Below are positions 33,562-42,345 of a stretch of 64,000 nt of DNA, piece after piece. Under the pieces are notes generated by a model. The model was not told where the DNA came from, searched no databases, and saw only the letters and a program-made list of their open reading frames with translations. How positions within the stretch are numbered: position 1 is the first letter of the stretch; each line of letters starts with the position of its first letter. Source of the stretch: Mycolicibacterium moriokaense (lineage in GTDB: Bacteria > Actinomycetota > Actinomycetes > Mycobacteriales > Mycobacteriaceae); the NCBI RefSeq assembly GCF_003201655.1, contig NZ_QJJU01000021.1, positions 43,723-107,722 of the forward strand, read 5' to 3'. The translations under genes were made by a program, and so were the position numbers.

Positions 33562-35133
33562 GTGAAGAAGATCATCGCAACGGTGGCCGCGTTTGCCGTC
33601 ATTGCTCCCAACGCCTTGCTGGGTGCCCAGGTGGCACAGGCAGCCCCGGATGACCCCACCACCACGACAGTCGTGCCCGCCCCCGCAGGGGGTCACGATC
33701 CTGGTGACCGGCAGCAGGCCCCGGCCGCCACGCCCACCCCGCAGGCTCCGCCGGTCCCGCCCTCCCCGCCGCCTCCGGTCCCGGCCCCGCCGCCGGTGCA
33801 GACCCAGACCCCGACGGTTCCGCAGTCCCCGCCGACGGTGGTACCCACGACCACGAGCACGGTTGAGACTCCGCGCGTCGAGACCCCGACGGTGACGCCG
33901 ACCCCAACGGCCCCCATCACGACCGGTCAGCCAACGACGTTGGGGGCGTCGACGCCGCTGCCCGCCCCCACCGGGCCGCCGACGATCTCGGCTTCGGCTT
34001 CCGCACCGGTCGCGACGACTCCGACGGGCACGCCGTCGAGCAGTCCTACCTCCGCGGGGTCGGCGTCGCCTGCCGAGTCCAGAGCGCTGAACACTCCGTT
34101 GACGTCGGCGGCCCCGCTGACGACAACGCTCAACCCGACGACCGTTGTCACCAACGGCACGACGGTCACCGAGGTAGCGCCCGCCATCGTCTCGGCCTCC
34201 ACCTCGGTGTCGGTGCGCGTCGGGACGCCGGTGGTGCCCCAGCCCGCCGGGGTGCCGGTGAAGTCTGCCGAGGCGATCCAGGCTGCCAGGACGGCCCCGG
34301 CGGTCGTGGTCGACGCCGCCGCCCCGCCCCCGCCCCCGGTCAACGTCACCAACGTCACCAACATCGACACCCAGATCACGAACATCGAACAGGTCAACAT
34401 TCACAACAACACCAACGTCACCGCCGACAACTGGCGACCCGCCCGCTGGGATTACGTGGACTACGACCAGTACCGCCGCCCGGTCTTGTACAACCCGAGC
34501 GGGGAGGACGTGCGCTACCGCTACTACTACGACGGGGACTACCGCGAGGCGTGGGTGCCCCCGGGCGAGCGCATCGTGCTCGACATCATCACCGCCGCGG
34601 TGTTCCCGTTCACCGCCGTGGGGTCCAGCTTCGTATCCAGCGGCTCCTTCAACGGTGGCGGCTGGACTCCGCCCAATGACGGCTACACCGGGCCACCGCC
34701 GCCGGACTGGCAGCCCTATACCCCTGTGACTTACGACAACGCCTACGTCAACGTGCCTGCGGCCAATCAATCCCTCTTCGTCAACCAGGTCACCGCGGTC
34801 GGACACGACGACACCCAGCCCGTGGGACAACAGGACTCCTTCATGCTCGATGGCGCCACGCTGGGGCGTGGGCAGATCAGTCCCGACGGCACGTCGATCA
34901 CCCTGGCCACCGCGCAGAAGACACCCGGGGTGGGTCCGGTCACCAACGGAGTGGACCTAGTCAACATGGCCACGCCGCTCGCCCCCGCGCGCGACAACAC
35001 GCCGTACTACGTGGGTGCGTTGTTGGCGGTCGCCGCCCTGATGGGTGGCGTCTTCTGGTGGGTCTGGCGCAGGCGGCCCAAAGTGATGCACGGCGCGGGC
35101 GGCTACGACCCGCCCACTGGCCCGATCACCTGA
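33562..35133 (+). CDS. Exported Pro/Thr-rich protein with C-terminal membrane anchor
   Basis: 523 residues. Signal peptide KKIIATVAAFAVIAPNALLG with a cleavage site near VAQA-AP. Residues about 30-250 are a Pro/Thr/Ser-rich stalk. Then comes an Asn/Thr repeat (NVTNVTNIDTQITNIEQVNI), a compact domain rich in Tyr/Asp/Arg (WDYVDYDQYRRPVLYNPSGE, RYYYDGDYREAW), a Gly/Pro linker, and a final domain ending in one membrane helix (YVGALLAVAALMGGVFWWVW) with a basic RRRPK stop-transfer. It looks like a cell-envelope protein with a stalk spanning peptidoglycan. GTG 33562 is the likely start. No known family recognised. Confidence 0.8.
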   Translation: MKKIIATVAAFAVIAPNALLGAQVAQAAPDDPTTTTVVPAPAGGHDPGDRQQAPAATPTPQAPPVPPSPPPPVPAPPPVQTQTPTVPQSPPTVVPTTTSTVETPRVETPTVTPTPTAPITTGQPTTLGASTPLPAPTGPPTISASASAPVATTPTGTPSSSPTSAGSASPAESRALNTPLTSAAPLTTTLNPTTVVTNGTTVTEVAPAIVSASTSVSVRVGTPVVPQPAGVPVKSAEAIQAARTAPAVVVDAAAPPPPPVNVTNVTNIDTQITNIEQVNIHNNTNVTADNWRPARWDYVDYDQYRRPVLYNPSGEDVRYRYYYDGDYREAWVPPGERIVLDIITAAVFPFTAVGSSFVSSGSFNGGGWTPPNDGYTGPPPPDWQPYTPVTYDNAYVNVPAANQSLFVNQVTAVGHDDTQPVGQQDSFMLDGATLGRGQISPDGTSITLATAQKTPGVGPVTNGVDLVNMATPLAPARDNTPYYVGALLAVAALMGGVFWWVWRRRPKVMHGAGGYDPPTGPIT

Positions 35134-35241
35134 CACCTTGGCAAACTCCTAGAGAGACCGGCGCCGTCGCTCACATACCGGTTGCCGACCGCGAAGTACC
35201 GAGAAACCCCAGGTCGGCACCCACGGCGTTACGCTTGGTGC

Positions 35242-36546
35242 GTGGTGGTCAAGGTACGACGCGTCTGCGTACCGGACGTGGCACTCGAAAGCCGAGTCAC
35301 GGCCCGGACGCGACACCATGGCGAGACCGTGGCCCGCCACCTCCGGGTACTGACCGTCACGACCCGCATCGGCGCCGTCGTCAGCCTCGTCTTCGGCATC
35401 CAGGGCTTGATCGTGGGTCAGGACTTGGTCTGGATCGCCGCGGTCAACCTGCTCAGCGGCGTGATCTTCCTGATGATCCCGCTGTTGTACCGCTTCGGCG
35501 AAATGGTCCCTGCTCTGGTGTTTTTCACGGTCGCGTATATGTCGATCACTGTTCTGTGTTGGCACCTCGGTACAGGCTCGGGCCTGCAGTTCTACTACCT
35601 TGTCGCGGCGATAATCATGGTGCTGATCCTCGGTGTCGATCACCTTGTGGTCGCGTCGGTGATCGCCGCCATTCTCGCCGCGACCGTCATCGCGCTCAAG
35701 GTGACCGTTCCCTATAACACAGGCGTGCAACCGGATTGGGCGTTTGCGTTGGGCTACTTCCTCACGGTCATCTCCGCCTGGGGGATGGTCGTCGCGGTGG
35801 TCTGGTACGCGCTGCGCGAGATCCGTCGCGCCAGGACGGCGATGGAGGGCGAATACGAACGGTCCGAGACTCTGCTGGCCAACATCCTGCCCGCGAGCAT
35901 CGCCGAACGGCTGAAAGACCCGTCGCGCAACATCATTGCCGACAAGTACGACGACGCCTCAATTCTGTTCGCTGACATCGCCGGCTACACGAAGCGGGCC
36001 AGTGACACCACTGCGAGCGATTTGGTGCGCTTCCTCGACCGCCTCTACACCGACCTGGACGCGCTGGTCGACCGGCACGGGCTGGAAAAGATCAAGACAA
36101 GCGGCGACTCGTACATGGTGGTCAGCGGCGTGCCTGAGCCCCGCGACGATCACATGGAGGCGCTGGCCTGCCTTGCCCTGGACATGGCCGACGCCGTCGC
36201 GGGCCTCAAAGATCCGCAGGGACGCGAGGTGCCGATACGGATCGGCCTTGCCGCAGGGCCTGTGGTCGCCGGAGTTGTCGGCGCGCGCAAGTTCTTCTAC
36301 GACGTGTGGGGCGACGCGGTCAACGTCGCGGCGCGGATGGAAACCACTGACGTCGAGGGTCGTATTCAGGTGCCCCACGACGTCTACGAGCGCCTCAACC
36401 ATGCATTCCTGCTGGAGGAGCGCGGCGAGGTCGACATCAAGGGCAAGGGCGTCATGCACACCTGGTATTTGGTTGGGCGCCGTGACGACCACGCCGTTCG
36501 TAGCGCCGTCGAGCACACCGCGACCGCGGGCGCTATGGCGGACTAG
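35242..36546 (+). CDS. cya: Class III adenylate cyclase with six-TM domain (Rv1625c-like)
   Basis: Makes cAMP from ATP at the inner face of the membrane. The N-terminal ~175 residues hold six hydrophobic segments, then a helical linker (SETLLANILPASIAERLK) and the catalytic domain. Metal-binding Asp245 (FADIAGYT) and Asp289, adenine-specifying Lys285 (KIKTSGDSYM) and Asp354 (DVWGDAVNVAAR), and transition-state Asn361 and Arg365 are all present with the spacing of Rv1625c, so a homodimer should be active. GTG 35242 was chosen: TACGCT lies 6 nt before it, which fits a leaderless mRNA; GTG 35278 is an alternative. Its stop overlaps convergent dps by 4 nt. Confidence 0.93.
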   Translation: MVVKVRRVCVPDVALESRVTARTRHHGETVARHLRVLTVTTRIGAVVSLVFGIQGLIVGQDLVWIAAVNLLSGVIFLMIPLLYRFGEMVPALVFFTVAYMSITVLCWHLGTGSGLQFYYLVAAIIMVLILGVDHLVVASVIAAILAATVIALKVTVPYNTGVQPDWAFALGYFLTVISAWGMVVAVVWYALREIRRARTAMEGEYERSETLLANILPASIAERLKDPSRNIIADKYDDASILFADIAGYTKRASDTTASDLVRFLDRLYTDLDALVDRHGLEKIKTSGDSYMVVSGVPEPRDDHMEALACLALDMADAVAGLKDPQGREVPIRIGLAAGPVVAGVVGARKFFYDVWGDAVNVAARMETTDVEGRIQVPHDVYERLNHAFLLEERGEVDIKGKGVMHTWYLVGRRDDHAVRSAVEHTATAGAMAD

Positions 36547-37034
36547 ACCTTTCGGTTCTCCGACTTGATCAGCCATGCCAGCTTCTCGAGGCCGTCGATC
36601 AGCTGATGCAGGATGTCGGCGGTGCTTGGGTCCTCGGCGTCGACCGCATCATGCACGGCGCGAATGGTGTCCACGGCCGCGTACGCGCGGCCGGTGATCA
36701 GGTCGACCACCTCGGTGGTGTTGTGCTCGTAGGCCGGGAACTGCGGCAGCGTGGTGCTGCCTGCAACGGTGTCGGACCGTCCGTCCGGCACTGCGTCCAG
36801 CGCCCGCATCCGCTCGGCGACGGTGTCGCTTGCGTCGCGGGCGAAGTCGACGAGCTCGTCGAGTTGGAGGTGAAGGTCGCGGAAATTGGTTCCGACGACG
36901 TTCCAGTGCGCCTGCTTACCCTGCAGGTGAAGTTCGATCAGATCGATCAGTACCCGCTGCAGGTTTGCACTGAGTTCGGGCGATGCCTGAAACGCTTGTA
37001 CTTCTGCTTCTGTGCGACGTGTTGTAGGTGCCAT
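36543..37034 (-). CDS. dps: Dps-type DNA-binding ferritin (Dps2-like)
   Basis: Dodecameric ferroxidase that stores iron and shields DNA from oxidants; 163 residues. Ferroxidase-site residues are in GKQAHWNVVG and HLQLDELVDFARD, with DAVPDGRSDTVA in the middle as in M. smegmatis Dps2, which also ends in SENRKV as I recall. ATG 37034 (MAPTTRRTEAEVQAF) is preferred to 37067. No long Lys-rich tail, so DNA binding may be weak. It lies 29 nt after the DUF2339 gene on the same strand. Confidence 0.93.
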   Translation of the reverse strand: MAPTTRRTEAEVQAFQASPELSANLQRVLIDLIELHLQGKQAHWNVVGTNFRDLHLQLDELVDFARDASDTVAERMRALDAVPDGRSDTVAGSTTLPQFPAYEHNTTEVVDLITGRAYAAVDTIRAVHDAVDAEDPSTADILHQLIDGLEKLAWLIKSENRKV

Positions 37035-37063
37035 GTCTGAATCAACGCTCGGATATTCTGGAA

Positions 37064-38833
37064 TCATTCCAAATTAGTAAGATCCTGCCGTTCGAGGATC
37101 CGCGCATAGCCGGCGCCCATGCCGAGCAGCACCAGCCCGACGACGATGAACACCACAACACGGAAAATGCCGTCGAGTGTGCCGAGGTCGAATAGGAACA
37201 GCTTGGCCATCGCCGCGCCGACCAGCGCCAACCCTCCACCGATCGGTAGTGACCGCTCGGTTTTCGCCAGCCGCGCCGCGTAGATGAACAGCGCGGCCGC
37301 CATGACGATCCAGCAGATCGTCGCCGCCATGTGACCGGCGAAGAAGCCGCCGCCCTCGCCGCCGACCAATACGCCTGCAGTCACGGTGAACGTGGTGACG
37401 GCGTAACCGATCACCACGGCCGAACAGGCCCACACGTTCGCCTCGCCCTTCAACGACCAGGCGATCGCCACCGCGCATGCCACCAACAGCAGGCTAGAAA
37501 CCAGTGTGGAAATCCCGGCGGCTGCGTCTATCGGGGTCGCCTCGACCAACGAACCCGGCGGCGCATAGCTCAGGTAGAGCCCGCTGCCCGCGAACGCGAA
37601 CCCGAGCGCCGACCATCTCGCGATGGCGTCGCGGCGGCCCGCCACCGCGACGACGACCGCCATCGCCAGCAGGACGGGGCCCGCGATATGGCCATCGAAC
37701 GCAACAGTGACGGCGATCAGTGCCGAGATCGCTGACAACGCCGACCAGACCTGCCGCACCACGCCCGTCACGCCCGGCACCATGGCCAGGAATGCCGCAG
37801 CAAGGGCGGCAGCCATCAGCGCGGCCACCACCCGGTCGACGGCCAGCGACACGCATGGCACCGGCACCACACCCGCCACCGTCAGCAAGGCCATCGCAAC
37901 CCGATTTCCGGTGCGCGGCAACAGGATTAGTGCTGCCGAGATGGCAAGCACGGCCGCGATACCGCACGCGCCGGCCAGCCACAGGTCGTACCCGTCATCG
38001 AAGTACACCGCGGCCAGCGCCACGAGGAGCGGAAGCGTTGGGGCCGCGATGCGCGCGGCATGCAGCCAAATCCAGTCCTTGCCGAGGTGCACCATCAGGG
38101 AAACCGCGGACAGCGCCAGCATGAAGCCGACGAGCAGAAGCGTGATGCCGCCGGTGATGACGGGCGCAAGCGCGATCAGCGGCACGAGCACCAGCAGGCC
38201 GAGGTGTTGCGAATCCCAGCGCCGTGCGAGCGTCAGGCCGCCGCCACCGATCACCGCCGCGATCGCGAGGCCGATGGGTGCGGGCGCCCATTCGTAGATT
38301 GTGGTGATGGCGATGACGTCCATATAGGCGGCGGCGATGCCCGTTGCGGCCAGCGCGATGGCACCGACCCGCCCGCCAGGCCGCGCGTAAAGCCAGCCCG
38401 CCGCGGCCACCAGCCCTGCGGCCAGCGCAGCACCCGCGCCGACGCGGATCTCAGGACGCAGGATGCCGGCCTGGGCGGCCAGCACCAGCAGCAGTACGAC
38501 ACCTATCAGCGTGACCGCGACGCCGGCGACGGCGAGCACCTTGCCGATCCAGCCCTCGGAGCGTTCCCGCGGCGGCCTGGGTGGGACCGGCGGTTGCGGT
38601 GTCACGGGCGGTCGCGACGGCACGGGCGGCTGGTATTGCGGTTGGTATTGCGGTTGGTATTGCGGCCAGTACGGCACCGCAGGCGGGGCGTACGCCTGCG
38701 GGTACCCCGCGGGACGCGCGGACAGCAGGCCGTCGAGCGCGGTGAGGTCTGTCGAGACCCTCGCCATGTACTGCGAAATCGCGGCGAAGTCCGCGGAAAG
38801 CCGGGCAATGACGGCATGATGCGGTTCGGTCAT
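37064..38833 (-). CDS. DUF2339 polytopic membrane protein
   Basis: 589 residues. A short cytoplasmic helix, then a Pro/Tyr/Gln-rich linker with the repeat QPQYQPQYQPP, then about 14-18 hydrophobic segments without large loops. The pattern and the sequence GGGGLTLARRWDSQHLGLLVL match DUF2339, a family of unknown function. Gene order with dps downstream (29 nt) suggests one transcript. No catalytic motif seen; transport or envelope assembly are guesses. Confidence 0.82.
   Translation of the reverse strand: MTEPHHAVIARLSADFAAISQYMARVSTDLTALDGLLSARPAGYPQAYAPPAVPYWPQYQPQYQPQYQPPVPSRPPVTPQPPVPPRPPRERSEGWIGKVLAVAGVAVTLIGVVLLLVLAAQAGILRPEIRVGAGAALAAGLVAAAGWLYARPGGRVGAIALAATGIAAAYMDVIAITTIYEWAPAPIGLAIAAVIGGGGLTLARRWDSQHLGLLVLVPLIALAPVITGGITLLLVGFMLALSAVSLMVHLGKDWIWLHAARIAAPTLPLLVALAAVYFDDGYDLWLAGACGIAAVLAISAALILLPRTGNRVAMALLTVAGVVPVPCVSLAVDRVVAALMAAALAAAFLAMVPGVTGVVRQVWSALSAISALIAVTVAFDGHIAGPVLLAMAVVVAVAGRRDAIARWSALGFAFAGSGLYLSYAPPGSLVEATPIDAAAGISTLVSSLLLVACAVAIAWSLKGEANVWACSAVVIGYAVTTFTVTAGVLVGGEGGGFFAGHMAATICWIVMAAALFIYAARLAKTERSLPIGGGLALVGAAMAKLFLFDLGTLDGIFRVVVFIVVGLVLLGMGAGYARILERQDLTNLE
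38631..38666 (-). repeat. Three tandem 12-bp units in the DUF2339 linker
   Basis: TGGTATTGCGGT occurs three times head to tail, the last ending GGC. On the coding strand it encodes the QYQP unit. Copy number could vary between strains by slippage. Confidence 0.85.
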
Positions 38834-38877
38834 GCCGTCATGGTTTCAGCAACCCTGCGGTCTCCGGATGAGTAGGA

Positions 38878-39543
38878 CTACTCGTCTAGACCGTGTTCGA
38901 TCGCATATCGAGCCAGCTCAACGCGGTTGGCGACCTGAAGCTTGCGCAACGTCGCCTGCACGTGGTTCTCCACGGTGCGGTGGCTCAACGACAGCCTGGC
39001 GGCGATCTGCTTGGCGGTCAGTCCCTTCGCGACGTGACGCAGCACCTCGGTTTCACGTTCGGTCAGGCTGGGCACCGGAGTCCCTGCCGGGCCCGACCCG
39101 CCGGATTGCGCGATGCGCCGGTACTCCCCAAGTACCAGTCCGGCCAACCCCGGAGTGAACACCGCGCGCCCCTCGGCCGTCGCGCGCACGGCGTCACCCA
39201 GTTCCTGCTTCGACGCGCTCTTGACGAGATAGCCTGTGGCGCCTGCCTTTACCGCCTGCAGGACGTCGTCGCGCTCATCGGACGCCGACAGCACCAGAAT
39301 GCGGGACGACGGCGACACCGCGAGCACCTCGGCGGTGGCCTGTGCGCCGTCGCCGTCGGACAGTCGCATGTCCATCAGCACGACGTCGGGCTGCACCACG
39401 GCGGCTCTGCGGCGGGCAGCCGCCATCCCGTCGGCCGTAGCGACAACGGAGAAGCCGTCCTCGGCAAGGTCGCGGGCCACCGCGTCCCGCCAGATCGGAT
39501 GGTCGTCGACGACCATCACCGTCGGGGTACCGTCAGCTCCCAT
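38878..39543 (-). CDS. LuxR/NarL-type response regulator
   Basis: 221 residues. Receiver domain with DDH pocket at 13-15, phospho-acceptor Asp58 in VLMDMRLSD, LSAS and YLVKSAS (Lys), then a LuxR helix-turn-helix (SLTERETEVLRHVAKG, IAARLSLSHRTVENHVQATLRKL). It should dimerise and bind DNA on phosphorylation by the adjacent kinase. ATG 39543 overlaps the kinase end by 28 nt; ATG 39555 is possible. It is the last gene of a five-gene operon with a polar amino-acid ABC transporter. Confidence 0.9.
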   Translation of the reverse strand: MGADGTPTVMVVDDHPIWRDAVARDLAEDGFSVVATADGMAAARRRAAVVQPDVVLMDMRLSDGDGAQATAEVLAVSPSSRILVLSASDERDDVLQAVKAGATGYLVKSASKQELGDAVRATAEGRAVFTPGLAGLVLGEYRRIAQSGGSGPAGTPVPSLTERETEVLRHVAKGLTAKQIAARLSLSHRTVENHVQATLRKLQVANRVELARYAIEHGLDE

Positions 39544-40637
39544 TCCGTCCCACATCCCGGCCCGGTAGTCAGCTTTGCGCTGCCACCCAGCCAATTCATC
39601 CGTCCTACAATCGATTTAGCCACTCCGACGCGGCCCTCGGCGACCGCTTCTTCGAGCCTGCCCTCGGCGATGCCGACGCCGTCGTCGCGGATGCTCACGG
39701 TGACCGAGTCGCCGAGGTCCTCCAGCAGCACATAGGCACGCGCGCCCGACCCTGCGTGCGACGCGACGTTGTCCAGTGCGTTGGCCGCCGCCGCATGCAA
39801 CTCATCAGCGACGCCTGCGTCAAGCAGTACGGAGTCTGCGGGAACGCTGACAGATACCCGATCCGACGCCCGCCGTAGCAGCAGTGCGCCGACGTCGACC
39901 ATCGCTCCTGTCGGCGGCTCGATGTCAGATGCGCTGACCAGCCGCCGCAACGCTCTCTCCTGCTCACCGGCCAGCTCGGCCAATTCCGCTGTCGCTCCCC
40001 CGATTTCGCGGCCGCGCCGGGACACCAGCGCAAGAACCTGGATTGCGCCGTCGTGCACCTGACGCGACAACCGGTCCCGTTCCTCAAGCGACGCCGCGAG
40101 CCGGGTCGCCCGTTCCAGTTCCGCGTGAGCGCGCCGAGCGGTTTGCGCGGCCATTCCGATCGCAAGCCCGACCGCGAGCTCGATGACGATCGTGGCGTTG
40201 CGGCCGAGGTCGTAGTTGAAGAAGCCCTTGACCACCGTGCTGGTGATCATCACCACCACTCCGGTCAGCATTCCTGGTATCGGGCCAAGCAGGATCGCCG
40301 CCGAGATCGTCGCGTTGGTCGCCCACAGCGTGGTCGGCCACGACTGGTTATCCAGTGCCCATTGGTCGGACGCGACGAACATGGTGGACAGCACAAGCGC
40401 CACCACCACAACGATTTCGGCGAGCACCCACGCGGTCCTGCGGCCGAACCCCTGCAGATAGCCGACACCGCACGCGACGCTCCATACGATCAGCACGGCG
40501 AACAACAGCCATCCGATCACGGGGTGGTCGAGCTCGTGGTTGATTGCGATCTGGAAGTACAGCGCGTAAATGCAACTCAGCAGCCGGAAAACCTGCGCGG
40601 CCCGCCACAGCGGCGCGGCAGGGTCGGGCTCACGCAC
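39516..40637 (-). CDS. NarL-family sensor histidine kinase (MacS-like, DUF5931)
   Basis: 373 residues. Five to six membrane segments in residues 15-165 with very short outside loops, so there is no extracellular sensing domain. The dimerisation helix has His195 in LSRQVHDGAIQVL, the HisKA_3 pattern, then an N-box (ANALDNVASHAG), a G-box (DDGVGI) and GMNWLGGS. GTG 40637 shares one base with the ABC ATPase stop. The partner is the LuxR-type regulator downstream. Membrane-embedded sensing or a signal from the transporter subunits is plausible. Confidence 0.9.
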   Translation of the reverse strand: MREPDPAAPLWRAAQVFRLLSCIYALYFQIAINHELDHPVIGWLLFAVLIVWSVACGVGYLQGFGRRTAWVLAEIVVVVALVLSTMFVASDQWALDNQSWPTTLWATNATISAAILLGPIPGMLTGVVVMITSTVVKGFFNYDLGRNATIVIELAVGLAIGMAAQTARRAHAELERATRLAASLEERDRLSRQVHDGAIQVLALVSRRGREIGGATAELAELAGEQERALRRLVSASDIEPPTGAMVDVGALLLRRASDRVSVSVPADSVLLDAGVADELHAAAANALDNVASHAGSGARAYVLLEDLGDSVTVSIRDDGVGIAEGRLEEAVAEGRVGVAKSIVGRMNWLGGSAKLTTGPGCGTEWELTVPRR

Positions 40638-41398
40638 TACAGCACCTTCGACAAAAACGCTTTCGTGCGTTCGTGTTGCGGGTTGCTCAGCACCTCACGC
40701 GGGTTGCCGCTCTCGACAACGACTCCGCCGTCCATGAACACCAGTTGGTTGGCAACCTCGCGGGCGAACCCCATCTCGTGAGTGACGACAACCATCGTCA
40801 TGCCTTCGGCGGCAAGCTTTTTCATCACCTCCAGCACCTCGCCGACCAGCTCCGGATCGAGCGCCGAGGTGGGCTCGTCGAACAGCATCAGTTTGGGGCT
40901 CATCGCCAAGGCCCTCGCGATCGCCACCCGTTGTTGCTGACCGCCGGAAAGCTGCGCGGGGTAGGCGTCCGCCTTGTCCGACAATCCCACTTGGTGCAAC
41001 AGATCCTTGCCACGCGCAACCGCTTCGTCTTTCTTGACGCGCTTGACGTGGACGGGTGCTTCGACGATGTTCTCCAGCGCAGTGCGATGTGGGAACAAAT
41101 TGAAATGCTGGAACACCATGCCGATTTCGCGGCGCTGCTTAGCGGCGTCACGGGGCGACATCTCGTGCAGCTTGTTGCCGCGTTCGCGGTAGCCGATCAA
41201 TTGGCCGTCGACGTATAGCCTGCCCGCGTTGACCTGTTCGAGGTGATTGATGCAACGAAGAAACGTCGACTTGCCGGACCCTGACGGCCCGACCATGCAC
41301 AACACCTCGCCCCTGCCAATCTCCAGCGTGATGCCCTTGAGGACATGCAGGGCGCCGAAGCTCTTGCAGACCTGTTCGGCCTTCACCATCGGTGTCAT
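40637..41398 (-). CDS. Polar amino-acid ABC transporter ATPase (GlnQ type)
   Basis: 253 residues. Walker A GPSGSGKST at 37-45, GMVFQHFNLFPHRTALENI (PAAT Q-loop), signature LSGGQQQR, Walker B LMLFDEPTSALDPELV and switch His in VVTHEMGFAREVA. Closest by eye to GlnQ/HisP-type ATPases for polar amino acids. The ATG overlaps the permease stop by 4 nt and the stop overlaps the kinase start by 1 nt, so translation is coupled on both sides. Confidence 0.93.
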   Translation of the reverse strand: MTPMVKAEQVCKSFGALHVLKGITLEIGRGEVLCMVGPSGSGKSTFLRCINHLEQVNAGRLYVDGQLIGYRERGNKLHEMSPRDAAKQRREIGMVFQHFNLFPHRTALENIVEAPVHVKRVKKDEAVARGKDLLHQVGLSDKADAYPAQLSGGQQQRVAIARALAMSPKLMLFDEPTSALDPELVGEVLEVMKKLAAEGMTMVVVTHEMGFAREVANQLVFMDGGVVVESGNPREVLSNPQHERTKAFLSKVL

Positions 41399-42330
41399 AC
41401 GTGCCCCGCCTCACCAATCTGCTGTGCCTTGGCCAACGCTTCTAGCTGTTTGGTGGTCAGCTTGCGCGACGCGCCACGTGAGAAGTAACGCTCCAGGTAG
41501 AACTGGCCGACCATCAGCACGCTGGTGACCACCAGGTACCAGAACGCAGCCACCATCAGCAACGGAACAGGCGCGAATTCCCGCGCGGCGATCTCACGAG
41601 AGGTGATTCCGAACAGATCCAGCGTGAATGGCACCGCGGTGACAAGCGAAGTGGTCTTCAGCATGCTGATGACCTCATTGCCGGTCGGCGGAATGATCAC
41701 CCGCATCGCCTGCGGCAGCACGGTGCGCCACATCGTCATGCCCCAGGACATGCCAAGCGCCGTCGACGCCTCCGATTGCCCCTCAGGTACGGAACTGATT
41801 CCGGCGCGGATGATCTCGGCCATGTAGGCGGCCTCGTTGAGCGCAAGCCCGACGATCGCCAACAGAAACGGGATCGAAAGGGCCTGCAGATTGAGGTGGA
41901 AGAACGACGGCCCGAACGGGATACCGAGCTGGATGACCGCATAGATCGTCGGGATCAGCCCCCAGAACACCAGCTGCACATACACCGGGGTGCCGCGAAA
42001 GATCCACAGGTATACCCACGACACCGCCTTGAACACCGGGTTCGGTGACAGCCGCATCACCGCGAGGAGCACACCAAGCGCGATCGCCAGCACCATGGAG
42101 TAGACGGTCAGCTGCAAGGTATTGACCAGACCAATCGTCAATACCCGCTCGTTGAACAGGTACTCGAAGAACTTCGGCCAGCGAAAGGCCTCGTTTGTCG
42201 CCGCACCGTAGAGGAACAGCACCGCCAAGATGACGATGACGACCGCCGCCACCCACCGCCACGGATGACGCAGCGGAACGGCATCGATCGCGGCCGGGCC
42301 TGCGGGTGGCAACGTGTCGACATCAGTCAT
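41395..42330 (-). CDS. Polar amino-acid ABC transporter permease
   Basis: 311 residues. A long N-terminal segment with an extra membrane helix, then the PAAT permease core: LGVLLAVMRLSPN, FWGLIPTIYAVIQLG, and the EAA loop EGQSEASTALGMSWGMTMWRTVLPQAMR that docks the ATPase. The C-terminus has a 30-residue basic tail (RYFSRGASRKLTTKQ). A single permease gene is present, so it is expected to work as a homodimer. It starts 15 nt after the binding-protein gene. Confidence 0.92.
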   Translation of the reverse strand: MTDVDTLPPAGPAAIDAVPLRHPWRWVAAVVIVILAVLFLYGAATNEAFRWPKFFEYLFNERVLTIGLVNTLQLTVYSMVLAIALGVLLAVMRLSPNPVFKAVSWVYLWIFRGTPVYVQLVFWGLIPTIYAVIQLGIPFGPSFFHLNLQALSIPFLLAIVGLALNEAAYMAEIIRAGISSVPEGQSEASTALGMSWGMTMWRTVLPQAMRVIIPPTGNEVISMLKTTSLVTAVPFTLDLFGITSREIAAREFAPVPLLMVAAFWYLVVTSVLMVGQFYLERYFSRGASRKLTTKQLEALAKAQQIGEAGHV

Positions 42331-42345
42331 CTCGGTACTCCAGAA

